From Nonomuraea sp. NBC_00507 (GTDB lineage Bacteria; Actinomycetota; Actinomycetes; Streptosporangiales; Streptosporangiaceae), in contig NZ_CP107853.1 in NCBI RefSeq assembly GCF_036013525.1, positions 10,168,001 through 10,232,000 on the forward strand: a stretch of DNA of 64,000 nt, in the 5' to 3' direction. Positions within the stretch are counted from its first letter, which is position 1. The number at the start of each line of letters is the position of its first letter. A model generated the notes under the pieces. It searched no databases, was not told where the DNA came from, and was given only the letters and a program-made list of their open reading frames with translations. Positions 49,766 to 57,982 of the stretch are shown one piece after another. A program made the translations under genes and the position numbers.

Positions 49766-49779
49766 ATGTGACGTCACAT
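49766..49779. promoter_or_regulatory. Perfect 14-bp palindrome ATGTGACGTCACAT
   Basis: Lies 18 bp after the DppF stop with no gene starting rightward behind it. Its TGTGA/TCACA arms resemble Crp- or LacI-type half-sites. The role is unknown; it may be a leftover operator. Confidence 0.4.
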
Positions 49780-49861
49780 CTGCGTGCCCGACAGCAAGCG
49801 CGTGTTCGCACGTCTGCGGCGCCTCCTCGCGCATGCTCGCGTCGCACGAGCAGTTGGGCGC

Positions 49862-49895
49862 GTGGGGGTACGGCGTCGTCCGCCGTACCCCCCAC
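49862..49895. terminator. Bidirectional hairpin terminator between convergent operons
   Basis: Left arm GTGGGGGTACGGC (49862-49874), 7-nt loop, right arm GCCGTACCCCCCAC (49882-49895), one C bulged. It sits two bases after the leftward LLM gene's stop and after the rightward transporter operon. No U-tract follows, as is common in actinomycetes. Confidence 0.75.
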
Positions 49896-49897
49896 GG

Positions 49898-50947
49898 TCA
49901 GGCGAACGCGGGCATGATCTGGTCGTGGATCAGCCTGAGCTGGCTGTCCACATCCGCCACCTCGGGCAGCTCCCTCCCCATGAACTGCTTGACCAAGGTC
50001 GCGTCGGTGATGGCCAGGATCATGTGGTTGACGCCCGATGGCTCGATCTCGCGCTTGATCTTGGCCACGCACTCCTCCGGCGTGCCGGCGATGGACAGCC
50101 GCTCCCCCAGCTCCGGCGTGGTCAGCTCGATCGCCCTGGCCAGGTCGCCGGCGCCGAGGGCGTCGACGATCGGCTTCATCGCGTTCGGGTCGACGCCGTT
50201 GCGTTCGAGCTGCTCGGCGGGCATGGACGAGGCGTAGAGGCCGACCATGCTGCGGGCGGCCTCCTTCGCCACGGCCGAGTCCGGGCCGGTGGCGAAGACG
50301 ACCCAGGCGCCGATGTCCATCGAGGAGGCGTCCTTGCCCGCCTTCTCCGCGCCGGCCCTGAAGTGCTGGACGAGGTAGTCGTAGGCCTCGCGGGTGTAGC
50401 TGAGCGCGTGGTGCACGCCATCGGACAGTTCGCCGGCCGCCTGGAAGGAGCGCGGTCCGCGCATCGCGCCGAGCTTGACCGGCACGCGGTCCTGCACGGG
50501 GCGGGCGAAGGTGAACAGGCCGCTGTACTTGAAGAACTCGCCGTCGAAGGTGATAGCGCCGTCGTCCAGCAGCGTGCGCACCACGTGCGCCGCCTCCTTC
50601 ACGCGCGACAGCGGTTTGGTGACCGTCCAGTCGATGTTGTACTGCGCGAGCAGCCCGAAGTTGCCGCTGGACAGCACGACCTCGGCGCGCCCGTCGCTGA
50701 GCTCGTCGAGCGTGGCCGCCGCCTGGGCGATCAGGGACGGCTCGCGCAGCACCACCGACGAGACGCTGGGCCCGAACCTGATGCGGGACGTCTGCTGCGC
50801 CGCGGCGGCGAACAGCAGCCACAGGTCCTTGTGCCAGGTCTCGTCGGCCGCGTAGCAGGCGTGGAAGCCGAGCTCGTCGGCCAGGCGAATGGACGCCAGC
50901 GACTCGCGCAGCGGGTAGTCGGGCAGCATCACGTAGCTGAACTTCAT
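49898..50947 (-). CDS. LLM-class flavin (F420/FMN)-dependent oxidoreductase
   Basis: 349 aa from ATG 50947, overlapping the permease stop (ATGA). Luciferase-like TIM barrel: MKFSYVMLPDYPLRESLASIRLADELGFHACYAADETWHKD, RIRFGPSVSSVVLREPSLIAQAAATLDELSDGRAEVVLSSG, then KLGAMRGPRSFQAAGELSDGV and a GTPEECVAKI C-terminus. Its closest look is to F420-dependent methylene-tetrahydromethanopterin reductase-like enzymes. It acts on a small oxidisable metabolite; given the permease, FAD oxidase and CCG protein of the same operon it is probably part of one catabolic pathway. Last gene of the operon. Confidence 0.9.
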   Translation of the reverse strand: MKFSYVMLPDYPLRESLASIRLADELGFHACYAADETWHKDLWLLFAAAAQQTSRIRFGPSVSSVVLREPSLIAQAAATLDELSDGRAEVVLSSGNFGLLAQYNIDWTVTKPLSRVKEAAHVVRTLLDDGAITFDGEFFKYSGLFTFARPVQDRVPVKLGAMRGPRSFQAAGELSDGVHHALSYTREAYDYLVQHFRAGAEKAGKDASSMDIGAWVVFATGPDSAVAKEAARSMVGLYASSMPAEQLERNGVDPNAMKPIVDALGAGDLARAIELTTPELGERLSIAGTPEECVAKIKREIEPSGVNHMILAITDATLVKQFMGRELPEVADVDSQLRLIHDQIMPAFA

Positions 50948-52431
50948 CGTGCGACCTCCTGAGGGATGGCGTCGCCCGAAGGGGCGTCGCCCTTGTCGTA
51001 CGGCCTGGCGACCAGCAGGTAGACCAGCCCGGCGGCGACCACCACCAGCCCGGACAGGGCCACCAGGTAGTTGTCGTACCAGGGGGCGTCGGGCGTCCTC
51101 GGCCAGGCCATGTTGAGGATGGCGAGCACCCCGTAGACCAGCGCCGCCACGTTGACGGCCAGGCCCGCGCGGCCCAGCGTGAACGGCCCGGACGGGCGCC
51201 AGCCGCGCAACCTGGCCCGCAACGCCGCCAGCACGACCATCTGGAAGCCCAGGTAGATGCCGAGCACCGCGAATGAAATGATCTTGATGAGGGCGTCTTC
51301 CGACACGATGGACCCGAGCACGACCAGTGCGGGCACGACGGCGGCGACCAGGAGCGCGTTCGGCGGGATGCGCCTGGCCCGGGAGAACCTCCTGAGCGCG
51401 CGACTGCCGGCGATCATGTCGTCGCGGGCGTAGGCGTACAGCAGCCGGCTCGCTGCCGCCTGCAGGCTGAGCGCGCACGACAGGAACGACAGCAGCACCA
51501 CGCCGAGCACGACCTTGAGGCCGGTGGCGCCGAAGGCGGTGGTCAGCACGTTCGTGACGGGATCGGCGTCGGCCCCGGAGACGACGGCGGCGAAGTCGGG
51601 CACCGCGAGCAGCAGTGCCAGGCAGACGAACGTCGCCGCCGCGCCGCCCACGTAGATGGTCATGCGCATGGCCTTGGGGATGCGCCGGGTCGGGTCGGGC
51701 ACCTCCTCGGCCACGTCACCGCACGCCTCGAACCCGTAGTACTGAAATATCCCGATAAGCCCGGCGGCCAGGAACGCGATGAAATATCCGGACTCCGACC
51801 CCGCGCCGAACGAGTCGAACAGCACCCCGAGCCCGTGGTGCCGCTGGGTGAGCAGCAGCCACCCGCCCACGGCCAGCGCCCCGATCAGCTCGGCGGCGAA
51901 CCCGATGATCGCCGCTACCGCCAGAGCCCTGGTCCCGGCCATGTTGATGGCCAGCGCGACGGCCAGGATGATCAGCGCGCACAGGATTGTGTTCCCCGTG
52001 CCCACCTCGATCCCGAGAAATGCAGATAAGTACGGCCCCGCCCCGTACGCCACGCTCGCGATCGTCACCAGCAGCGCGACCAGGTACACCCAGCCCGTCA
52101 TCCAGGCCCACCGCCGCCCCCACAGCCGTCTGGCCCAGGGATAGATGCCCCCGGTCAGCGGATACTGCGAGACGATCTCGCCGAAGACCAGCGCCACCAG
52201 GAACTGCCCGGCGCCCACGATGACCAGGCTCCAGATCATCGGCGGGCCGCCGACGGCCAGCGACGAGGCGAACAGCGTGTAGATCCCGACCACGGGAGAC
52301 AGGTACGTGAAGCCGAGGGAGAAGTTGGCCCACAGGCTCATGTCCCTGCGGAACTCGGAGGTGTAGCCGAGGTCGGCCAGCCGGGCGTCGTCCGCCGGGC
52401 CGCTCAGTGGAGCGTCATTCGTCGAGGTCAT
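50944..52431 (-). CDS. APC family amino acid/amine permease
   Basis: 495 aa with about 12 membrane segments; the start is ATG 52431. It begins LGYTSEFRRDMSLWANFSLGFTYLSPVVGIYTLFASSL, then VFGEIVSQYPLTGGIYPWARRLWG, the pattern of the APC amino acid-choline/GABA permease branch. The GYFIAFLAAGLIGIFQYYGFEACGDVAEEVPDPTRRIPKAM segment is the family's E-x-x-P-x-R motif. It probably imports the substrate (amine or amino acid) of the oxidases encoded upstream. It overlaps the 84-aa gene by 17 nt. Confidence 0.92.
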   Translation of the reverse strand: MTSTNDAPLSGPADDARLADLGYTSEFRRDMSLWANFSLGFTYLSPVVGIYTLFASSLAVGGPPMIWSLVIVGAGQFLVALVFGEIVSQYPLTGGIYPWARRLWGRRWAWMTGWVYLVALLVTIASVAYGAGPYLSAFLGIEVGTGNTILCALIILAVALAINMAGTRALAVAAIIGFAAELIGALAVGGWLLLTQRHHGLGVLFDSFGAGSESGYFIAFLAAGLIGIFQYYGFEACGDVAEEVPDPTRRIPKAMRMTIYVGGAAATFVCLALLLAVPDFAAVVSGADADPVTNVLTTAFGATGLKVVLGVVLLSFLSCALSLQAAASRLLYAYARDDMIAGSRALRRFSRARRIPPNALLVAAVVPALVVLGSIVSEDALIKIISFAVLGIYLGFQMVVLAALRARLRGWRPSGPFTLGRAGLAVNVAALVYGVLAILNMAWPRTPDAPWYDNYLVALSGLVVVAAGLVYLLVARPYDKGDAPSGDAIPQEVAR

Positions 52432-52669
52432 GGAGGAGCTCCTCGCCGGAGATCACTTTGTCCGCGAAGTGCCGATGCATCCAGGCCAGATGGTCGGCTC
52501 GGGACCGGACCAGGCGCAGCGTGTCCCAGTTGGGGAAGGTCTGCTGCGTCACGTGGTCGGTCATGAGGCCGGGCTCGACCTCGAAGACGTGCTCGAACCG
52601 GGTGATCGCGACGTCGGTCACCCGCTGGGGCGGTGGAGGCGACATCTCCTCCTGATAGCGATATTTCAC
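52415..52669 (-). CDS. Small uncharacterised protein (84 aa)
   Basis: GTG 52669 lies in a GTGA overlap with the FAD-oxidase stop, with GGAG upstream; ATG 52645 is a weaker choice. The sequence (MSPPPPQRVTDVAITRFEHVF ... DHVTQQTFPNWDTLRLVRSR, ending SGEELLHDLDE) is rich in charged and aromatic residues, has no membrane segment and no Cys. I do not recognise a family. It is locked by overlaps between the FAD oxidase and the permease genes, so it is very likely expressed and may be an accessory subunit of the oxidase. Confidence 0.72.
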   Translation of the reverse strand: MKYRYQEEMSPPPPQRVTDVAITRFEHVFEVEPGLMTDHVTQQTFPNWDTLRLVRSRADHLAWMHRHFADKVISGEELLHDLDE

Positions 52670-54165
52670 GATTTCTCCGCGTATGCCTGGTCGAGCAGGT
52701 ACTTGCCGGGGTTCATGATGTTGTTCGGGTCGATGGCCCGTTTGATGTCGAGCATCACGTCGTATCCGCCACCGAGCTCGACGGGCACCAGGTCCACCTC
52801 GCCCTCGCGGCAGGAGCCGTGGCAGGCGCTGATCGAGCCGCCGTGCGCCAGCGTCACGGCGGCGAGGTCGCGCTTGGCCCGCACCCACGCCTCCCACGCG
52901 GCGTCGTCGAGCCGCTGCTCCCAGATGCCGATGTCGATCTCGGTGAGGTAGTCGGCGCCGGTCGCGCCATTGGTGTAGGCGAACATGCCCCAGTCGTCGA
53001 ACACGTCGCTTTCCCGCCTGAGCCGGTCGGCGATCTCGTGCCAGGCCAGCCGTACGGCGGGCAGGTTCGTGTAGTTGATCGAGGCGTCCTCGCAGTGCCA
53101 GCTCATCGGGACGACCTGGCCCGACCGGGTACGGCCGTGCAGCGGCGTGGCGTACCTGTCGTGCCGGGCCGCCCAGTCGCCCTCGGAGATCTCGTCGCCC
53201 AGGTAGCGGGCCCCGAGCGAGCGGGCGATGCGCAGCAGCCTCCGGCCGCCGGCCCGGACCTCGTCCTCGTAGCCGTACATGGCGGCGCACACCAGCGCCT
53301 TCACCGACGACGGCTGCGGGATGTAGGCCTCGTCGTCGCGCCTTAGGTAGTCGACCTTCCACTCGTCGAACAGCACCGCGCCGGCGAACGTGGCCACGCC
53401 CGCCCGCGCCAGCGCCCCGACCGCGCGGTAGGCGCTGTCGTAGTCCTCGAACGCCCAGAACGGCGAGAGCTCCGCCTCCGGCTTCGGGAACAACTTCAGC
53501 GTCGCCTCGGTGGCGATGCCGAGCGTGCCCTGATGCCCCATGAACAGGTGTTTGAGCTGGTACCCGCTGGAGCTCTTGGTGATCTTCCGCCCGATGCCGT
53601 CGCCGACGTGGATGACCCGGCCGGTCGGCAGCACGTGGTCGAAGCTGAGCACCAGGTCGCGGGTGTGGCCGTAGCGGGAGCCGATCAGCGACCAGCCGCT
53701 GGTGCCGATCCGGCCGCCGACGAGCGAGCACGGGTAGGAGGCCGGATCGTCCGGATAGATCAGGCCGTGCCGGGCGATGACCTCGTTGAGCTTGAGCGCG
53801 TTGATGCCGGTGCCGACCGTGCAGGTGCGGTTGTCGAGGTCGATCTCCTTGATCTGGTTGATGCGCTTGACGTCCACGACGATGCCGCCGCGCAGCGGCA
53901 CCGCGCCGTCGGTCAGCCCGGTGCCGCCGTCGCGCGGCACGACCGGGATCCGCAGGCTGTTGGCCAGCCGGAGCACCTCCGCGACCTCCTCCGTGGAGGC
54001 CGGCAGCACGACCAGATCGGGCATGCGCTCCGCCCACCGGTGCACGGGGAACGGCGCGGGCACGCGCGCCCGGTTGAGCCGGTCGGCCTTGCCGGTCAGC
54101 ACGTGCTCGGGGCCGAGGATCTGCCGGAGCTCCTCGAGTACGGGGTCGCCGAGCAGGACGGTCAT
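52666..54165 (-). CDS. FAD-binding oxidase, GlcD/D-lactate dehydrogenase-like (FAD_binding_4)
   Basis: 499 aa from ATG 54165 behind GGAGGTG. FAD-binding PCMH domain: PDLVVLPASTEEVAEVLRLAN, VPRDGGTGLTDGAVPLRGGIVVD, GLIYPDDPASYPCSLVGGRIGTSG, and GHQGTLGIATEATLKLFPKP. The C-terminal half is the oxidase cap domain and ends ...NPGKYLLDQAY. Such enzymes oxidise 2-hydroxy acids or phenols and pass electrons on. It lies 19 nt after the CCG-type Fe-S gene, the usual electron acceptor of GlcD-like subunits. Its substrate probably enters through the APC permease. Confidence 0.92.
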   Translation of the reverse strand: MTVLLGDPVLEELRQILGPEHVLTGKADRLNRARVPAPFPVHRWAERMPDLVVLPASTEEVAEVLRLANSLRIPVVPRDGGTGLTDGAVPLRGGIVVDVKRINQIKEIDLDNRTCTVGTGINALKLNEVIARHGLIYPDDPASYPCSLVGGRIGTSGWSLIGSRYGHTRDLVLSFDHVLPTGRVIHVGDGIGRKITKSSSGYQLKHLFMGHQGTLGIATEATLKLFPKPEAELSPFWAFEDYDSAYRAVGALARAGVATFAGAVLFDEWKVDYLRRDDEAYIPQPSSVKALVCAAMYGYEDEVRAGGRRLLRIARSLGARYLGDEISEGDWAARHDRYATPLHGRTRSGQVVPMSWHCEDASINYTNLPAVRLAWHEIADRLRRESDVFDDWGMFAYTNGATGADYLTEIDIGIWEQRLDDAAWEAWVRAKRDLAAVTLAHGGSISACHGSCREGEVDLVPVELGGGYDVMLDIKRAIDPNNIMNPGKYLLDQAYAEKS

Positions 54166-54184
54166 GACGCCACCTCCGGCGCGC

Positions 54185-55375
54185 TCATGGGGCCACCCCC
54201 AGCGACTCGGCCAGCAGCTCGTGCAGGTCCACGACGTCGATCGAGCGCGCCCGGCCGGCCTCCGACAACGGCCGCTCCGACCACGGGCAGGCGCTGACCA
54301 GTGTGTCCACGCCCAGCTCCGCCGCCTTCTCGACCCGGTGCTCGCTGATCTTCGCGGTCAGCTCCGGCTTCTCGACGGGCAGCCCGCCGCCCCCGCCCGA
54401 GCAGTACGACCACTGCGTCACCCGGTCCACGTCGTGGAAGGTCAAGCCGGGGATCGCCCGCAGGATCTCCCGCGGTTCCCGCCAGACGCCCTTGCGCTTG
54501 TTGAGCCGACACGGGTCGTGGTAGGTCACCGTACGCTCGACCGGGACGTGCGGCGTCAGCCTGCCCTCCCTGATCAGCTCCGCCAGCAACTCCACGACCA
54601 GCACGATCTCGATGTCGTAGGCGTCGCCGAAGTACTTCGGATAGTCCTCGGTGAAGGTGATGTAGTCGTGCGGGTCGAGCACCAGCACCCGCCGCACCCC
54701 GGCCGCCCGCCAGTCGTCCAGGTTGTGTTGGGCGAACCGGCGCGCCTGCTCCTCGTAGCCCATCTCGGCCGCCGGGCCGCCGCAGCACCACTGCTCGTTC
54801 ATCAGCCCGAACTTGTAGCCGGCGAGGTTGAGGATCCGGGCCACCGAGCGTGGTACCGAGGTGCGATAGAAGGCCGCTTCGCAGTCGACGAACAAGATGG
54901 TCTCCCCGCCGATCGGCAGGTCCAGCCCATCGGCCCAGTCGCGGACCCGCGCCTGGTCGACGGGGGTGCCGTTCAGCACCGGCTCGTGCCTGCGCTCGTC
55001 GGTGAGCAGGTTCCAGCGCTGCCAGCCCGGCTGGTGCACGCCCTGCGAGACGGCCAGCCCGCGCACGGCCTTGACCAGGTCGACCGTACGGGTGCGGAAG
55101 CGGTAGAAGTCGCCGGTGAACAACGAGTTGGGGCAGCGCAGCTCGCACGCGCCGCATCCGGTGCAGTTGACGTAGTCGGCCGCGACGTCCGCGACCTCGA
55201 GCTCGCCCTTCTCCATCGCCACGACGTTGGCGTGGAAGGCGGTGGGACTCCAGGACTCGTTCCGCGTGACCTGCATGACCGGGCAGACCTCGCGGCAGAA
55301 CTTGTGGCCTGAGGAGAAACAGTTGTAGGCGGCGTTGCGCCACTCCTCGGCGAACCTCTTCTCGGGATCCGGCAT
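54185..55375 (-). CDS. Fe-S protein with CCG domains (GlcF/LutA-like)
   Basis: 396 aa from ATG 55375 behind AGGGAGG. A [4Fe-4S] ferredoxin motif CTGCGACELRCPNSL near residues 70-84 (with an earlier CREVCP) is followed by two CCG-type heterodisulphide-reductase blocks: WCCGGPAAEMGYEEQA and HDPCRL...YCSGGGGGLP, with ACPWSERP. It takes electrons from the FAD oxidase and feeds the respiratory chain. First gene of the leftward operon; the promoter must be in the 68-bp gap to the divergent GntR gene. One CCG block has Ser in place of the middle Cys. Confidence 0.9.
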   Translation of the reverse strand: MPDPEKRFAEEWRNAAYNCFSSGHKFCREVCPVMQVTRNESWSPTAFHANVVAMEKGELEVADVAADYVNCTGCGACELRCPNSLFTGDFYRFRTRTVDLVKAVRGLAVSQGVHQPGWQRWNLLTDERRHEPVLNGTPVDQARVRDWADGLDLPIGGETILFVDCEAAFYRTSVPRSVARILNLAGYKFGLMNEQWCCGGPAAEMGYEEQARRFAQHNLDDWRAAGVRRVLVLDPHDYITFTEDYPKYFGDAYDIEIVLVVELLAELIREGRLTPHVPVERTVTYHDPCRLNKRKGVWREPREILRAIPGLTFHDVDRVTQWSYCSGGGGGLPVEKPELTAKISEHRVEKAAELGVDTLVSACPWSERPLSEAGRARSIDVVDLHELLAESLGVAP

Positions 55376-55393
55376 GTGGCCTCCCTAGGTGGG

Positions 55394-55422
55394 TTGCGCT
55401 TAAAACTATGAGTTCATATTTC
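55394..55422 (+). promoter_or_regulatory. Candidate GntR promoter with embedded TATGA-GT-TCATA dyad
   Basis: TTGCGC at 55394-55399 and TATTTC at 55417-55422 are 17 bp apart; the inverted repeat at 55407-55418 falls between them. The gap to the leftward operon start is only 19 bp on the other side, so a regulator here can block both genes. If correct, the GntR mRNA starts near 55430 and has almost no leader. Confidence 0.45.
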
Positions 55423-55443
55423 AAAAGGCAATATGCTCTCCCT

Positions 55444-56196
55444 ATGAATCAGCGCGCGGGGGCGCTCCCCACGGCGGCGGTCTTCGCCCCGGTCGATGAC
55501 GGCTCCGGCCGGGTGGAGGTCGTGGTGCGCCGGCTGGCGGAGGCGATCGCGCTCGGCCTGATCGCCGACGGCGACCAGCTCCCCGCCGAGCTGGAGCTGG
55601 CCAACGCGCTCAACGTCTCCACCGTGACGCTGCGCGCGGCTCTGGCCGCCCTGCGCGAGCGCGGGCTGGTCGAGACCCGCAGAGGGCGCGGCGGCGGCAC
55701 GTTCGTGCTCGCGCCCGCCGACCCGTCCACCGCCCGCCTACGGCGCCGCCTGCGCGAGCTCAGCACCTCGGAGCTGCGCGAGATCGGCGACTACCGCTCC
55801 GCGATCGCGGGCACCGCCGCCCGGCTGGCCGCCCTGCGGGCCTCCGCCGACAACGTCACGCGCCTGCGCCAGGTCCTCGCCCGCCTCGACGCGGCCACCT
55901 CCGTGGGCGAGCGCCGCCGCGCCGACGGCCGCTTCCACATCGAGGTCGCCGCCGCCGCCCAATCCGTGCGGCTGACGCGCGCCGAGATCGACATCCAGGC
56001 CGAGGTGGGCGAGCTGCTCTGGCTCCCGTACGGGGAGGCCGTCGACCCGCAGGACGTCGTGCTCAGTCACACCCAGGTGATCGACGCCATCGAGGCCCGC
56101 GATCCGGCCCGAGCCAGGTCGCTCACCGAGGAACACATCGACAAGGGGATAGAGCGTCTGATGGAGTTTCATTGGCGGCTCGTCGCATCCGAGTGA
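55444..56196 (+). CDS. GntR family regulator, FadR-like
   Basis: 250 aa from ATG 55444; ATG 55408 lies inside the operator dyad and neither has a Shine-Dalgarno site, so the message may be leaderless. Winged helix: VEVVVRRLAEAIALGLIADGDQLPAELELANALNVSTVTLRAALAALRERGLVETRRGRGGGTFV; the C-terminal helical domain has His in HIEVAAAAQ and LSHTQVIDAIEARDPARA, the FCD metal-site pattern. It probably represses the divergent oxidase operon and itself. Eleven bases upstream of the cache-protein gene. Confidence 0.9.
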   Translation: MNQRAGALPTAAVFAPVDDGSGRVEVVVRRLAEAIALGLIADGDQLPAELELANALNVSTVTLRAALAALRERGLVETRRGRGGGTFVLAPADPSTARLRRRLRELSTSELREIGDYRSAIAGTAARLAALRASADNVTRLRQVLARLDAATSVGERRRADGRFHIEVAAAAQSVRLTRAEIDIQAEVGELLWLPYGEAVDPQDVVLSHTQVIDAIEARDPARARSLTEEHIDKGIERLMEFHWRLVASE

Positions 56197-56206
56197 GGAG
56201 GCAACG

Positions 56207-56914
56207 ATGAGCGATCGGCACGTCGGTCAGGTGGCGGAGCGGGTCCACACGATCGTCGCGGACATCTTCAGCTCGCTGGATCGCATGCTGGCGAGCGTCG
56301 CGGCCTGCTATCGCGCCTCCGGCTCGTTCGCCTGCGCCGACCTGGCCGCGGTCCGGCCGGAGATCTTCGCCTGCCTGAGCAGGACGCACGAGGTGGTGGC
56401 GGGGGCGGGCGTCATCGTCGCACCCGGCGTGCTGGCCGACCGCCGGCGGTGGCTGGAGTGGTGGCAGGCGCCGCCCGAACAGGATCCGATCTTCCTCGAC
56501 GTGGACCTCGACCCGGAGAGCCTCGACTTCTACGACTACACGGCCGCCGAATGGTTCGCCGTGCCCGAGCGCACCCGCCGCCGCCACATCGTCGGCCCGT
56601 ACGTCGACTACGGCGGCACCGACACCTACATGCTGACGTTCACCGCGCCCGCCGAGGTGGACGGCCGCTTCCTCGGCGTGGTGGGCGCCGACGTGCGGGC
56701 GGCCAGGTTCGAGGCATTGCTGCTCGGCGTGCTGGCCGCCAGCCCCACGCAGATCACGCTGGTCAACGCCGAGGGTAGGGTGGTGGCGACCAACTCACCG
56801 CGGTTGCCCGCCGGCTCCCTGCTCCTGGATCCGGGGTCGGACCGGCTCCCGCTGCCCGAGTTGCCCTGGAGCATCGTCACATCCGCCAGGGACCGGGCGA
56901 TCAGCCCCCTGTAG
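56207..56914 (+). CDS. Soluble cache (PDC-like) sensor-domain protein
   Basis: 235 aa, ATG behind GAGGAG. The segment from ~90 to 190 reads DFYDYTAAEWFAVPERTRRRHIVGPYVDYGGTDTYMLTFTAPAEVDGRFLGVVGADVRAARFEALL, the core of a PDC/dCache ligand domain. Unlike chemoreceptors and kinases, it has no signal peptide, no membrane segment and no output domain. It is coupled to the FadR-like gene, so it may bind the operon's substrate in the cytosol and assist the regulator or the oxidase; that is inference. Confidence 0.75.
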   Translation: MSDRHVGQVAERVHTIVADIFSSLDRMLASVAACYRASGSFACADLAAVRPEIFACLSRTHEVVAGAGVIVAPGVLADRRRWLEWWQAPPEQDPIFLDVDLDPESLDFYDYTAAEWFAVPERTRRRHIVGPYVDYGGTDTYMLTFTAPAEVDGRFLGVVGADVRAARFEALLLGVLAASPTQITLVNAEGRVVATNSPRLPAGSLLLDPGSDRLPLPELPWSIVTSARDRAISPL

Positions 56915-56929
56915 GGTAGAGGCCTTTTC

Positions 56930-57865
56930 GTGAAGAGCTCGACCAGCCGGCCGCACCGCACTCTGGGGCTGGTGGTGCACCCGGACCGGCCGGTCCGGGA
57001 CTCCGTACAGGTGATCACCCGGTTCGCACGGCGTATCGGGGCCACCGTCATCGCCCGCCGGAGCGACGCCGAGCGGGTGGGGCCGGAGGTCGACACCGTG
57101 CCGGCCGAGGAGTTCGCCGACCGGGTGGACGGCGTGATCAGCCTCGGCGGCGACGGCACCATGCTGGGCGCGATGCGCCTGGTGGTCGGCCGCCAGGTGC
57201 CGGTGCTCGGCGTCAACCACGGCCACCTGGGCTTCCTCATCGAGGTCACTCCGTCGGAGCTGGAGCCGGCCCTCGAGCGCCTGACCGAGGGCCGCTTCAC
57301 GCTCGAGCCGCACAGCTGCCTGGATGCGGGCGACTTCACCGCGTTCAACGACATCGTGGTCGCCTCGGCCGAGCCGCTGTCGAGCCTGACGCTCGACCTC
57401 GAGGTCAACGGGCTGCGGCACGGCTACTACCGGGGGGACGCGGTGATCGTCTGCACGCCGACGGGCTCAACGGCTTACAACTACGCCGCGGGCGGCCCCG
57501 TCATCTCGCCGTCCACCCCGGCCGTCGCCCTCACCCCCGTGGCACCGATGTCCGGCATCAGCCGCTCCGTCATCCTGGGCAAGGACGACCACATCGTCCT
57601 GCGCAACCCGTCCGACAACGTGCCGCTGATCTTCTCCGTGGACGGCACCCCCGCCGACCCGCTGCAGCCGGGGGCCGACCTGTCGATAAGGCTGCGCACC
57701 GATGCCGTGGACATCGTCCGATTCGACGTCGGCGCCCACCTGCAGCGCAACCGGGTCAAGCTCAGCCTGCTGGATCTGCCGCTCAGACCGGACCAGCTCG
57801 TGGAGCTGATCCCCCAGCCGCTGCGCGAACAGGCCGAGCGCCTCCGTCAGGCACGCACGGACTAG
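56930..57865 (+). CDS. nadK: NAD kinase
   Basis: 311 aa, GTG start. The ATP/NAD motif GGDGT is at residues 73-77 (VISLGGDGTMLGAMRL); further family blocks are GVNHGHLGFLIEV, the FNDIVVAS segment and TPTGSTAYNYAAGGPVI, then VDGTPADPLQPGADLSIRL. It phosphorylates NAD to NADP. It is a housekeeping gene embedded between catabolic islands, oriented with the GntR-cache unit and 15 nt after it. A perfect inverted repeat just downstream may end transcription. Confidence 0.96.
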   Translation: MKSSTSRPHRTLGLVVHPDRPVRDSVQVITRFARRIGATVIARRSDAERVGPEVDTVPAEEFADRVDGVISLGGDGTMLGAMRLVVGRQVPVLGVNHGHLGFLIEVTPSELEPALERLTEGRFTLEPHSCLDAGDFTAFNDIVVASAEPLSSLTLDLEVNGLRHGYYRGDAVIVCTPTGSTAYNYAAGGPVISPSTPAVALTPVAPMSGISRSVILGKDDHIVLRNPSDNVPLIFSVDGTPADPLQPGADLSIRLRTDAVDIVRFDVGAHLQRNRVKLSLLDLPLRPDQLVELIPQPLREQAERLRQARTD

Positions 57866-57889
57866 CGCAGGCCTGGAGGCCCGCTCATC

Positions 57890-57913
57890 CTGACTTTCGA
57901 CGGTGAAAGTCAG
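57890..57913. terminator. Perfect 9-bp-stem hairpin after nadK
   Basis: CTGACTTTC (57890-57898), 6-nt loop, GAAAGTCAG (57905-57913), followed by TCAAAC. It could be the nadK terminator or an operator for the next gene, which starts 70 bp downstream. Confidence 0.5.
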
Positions 57914-57982
57914 TCAAACGGGCAGCCATCGAAGGGTCGCATCGGCAAGAATCGGCGGAGACCGAAATCAAGGAGGTTCTCC

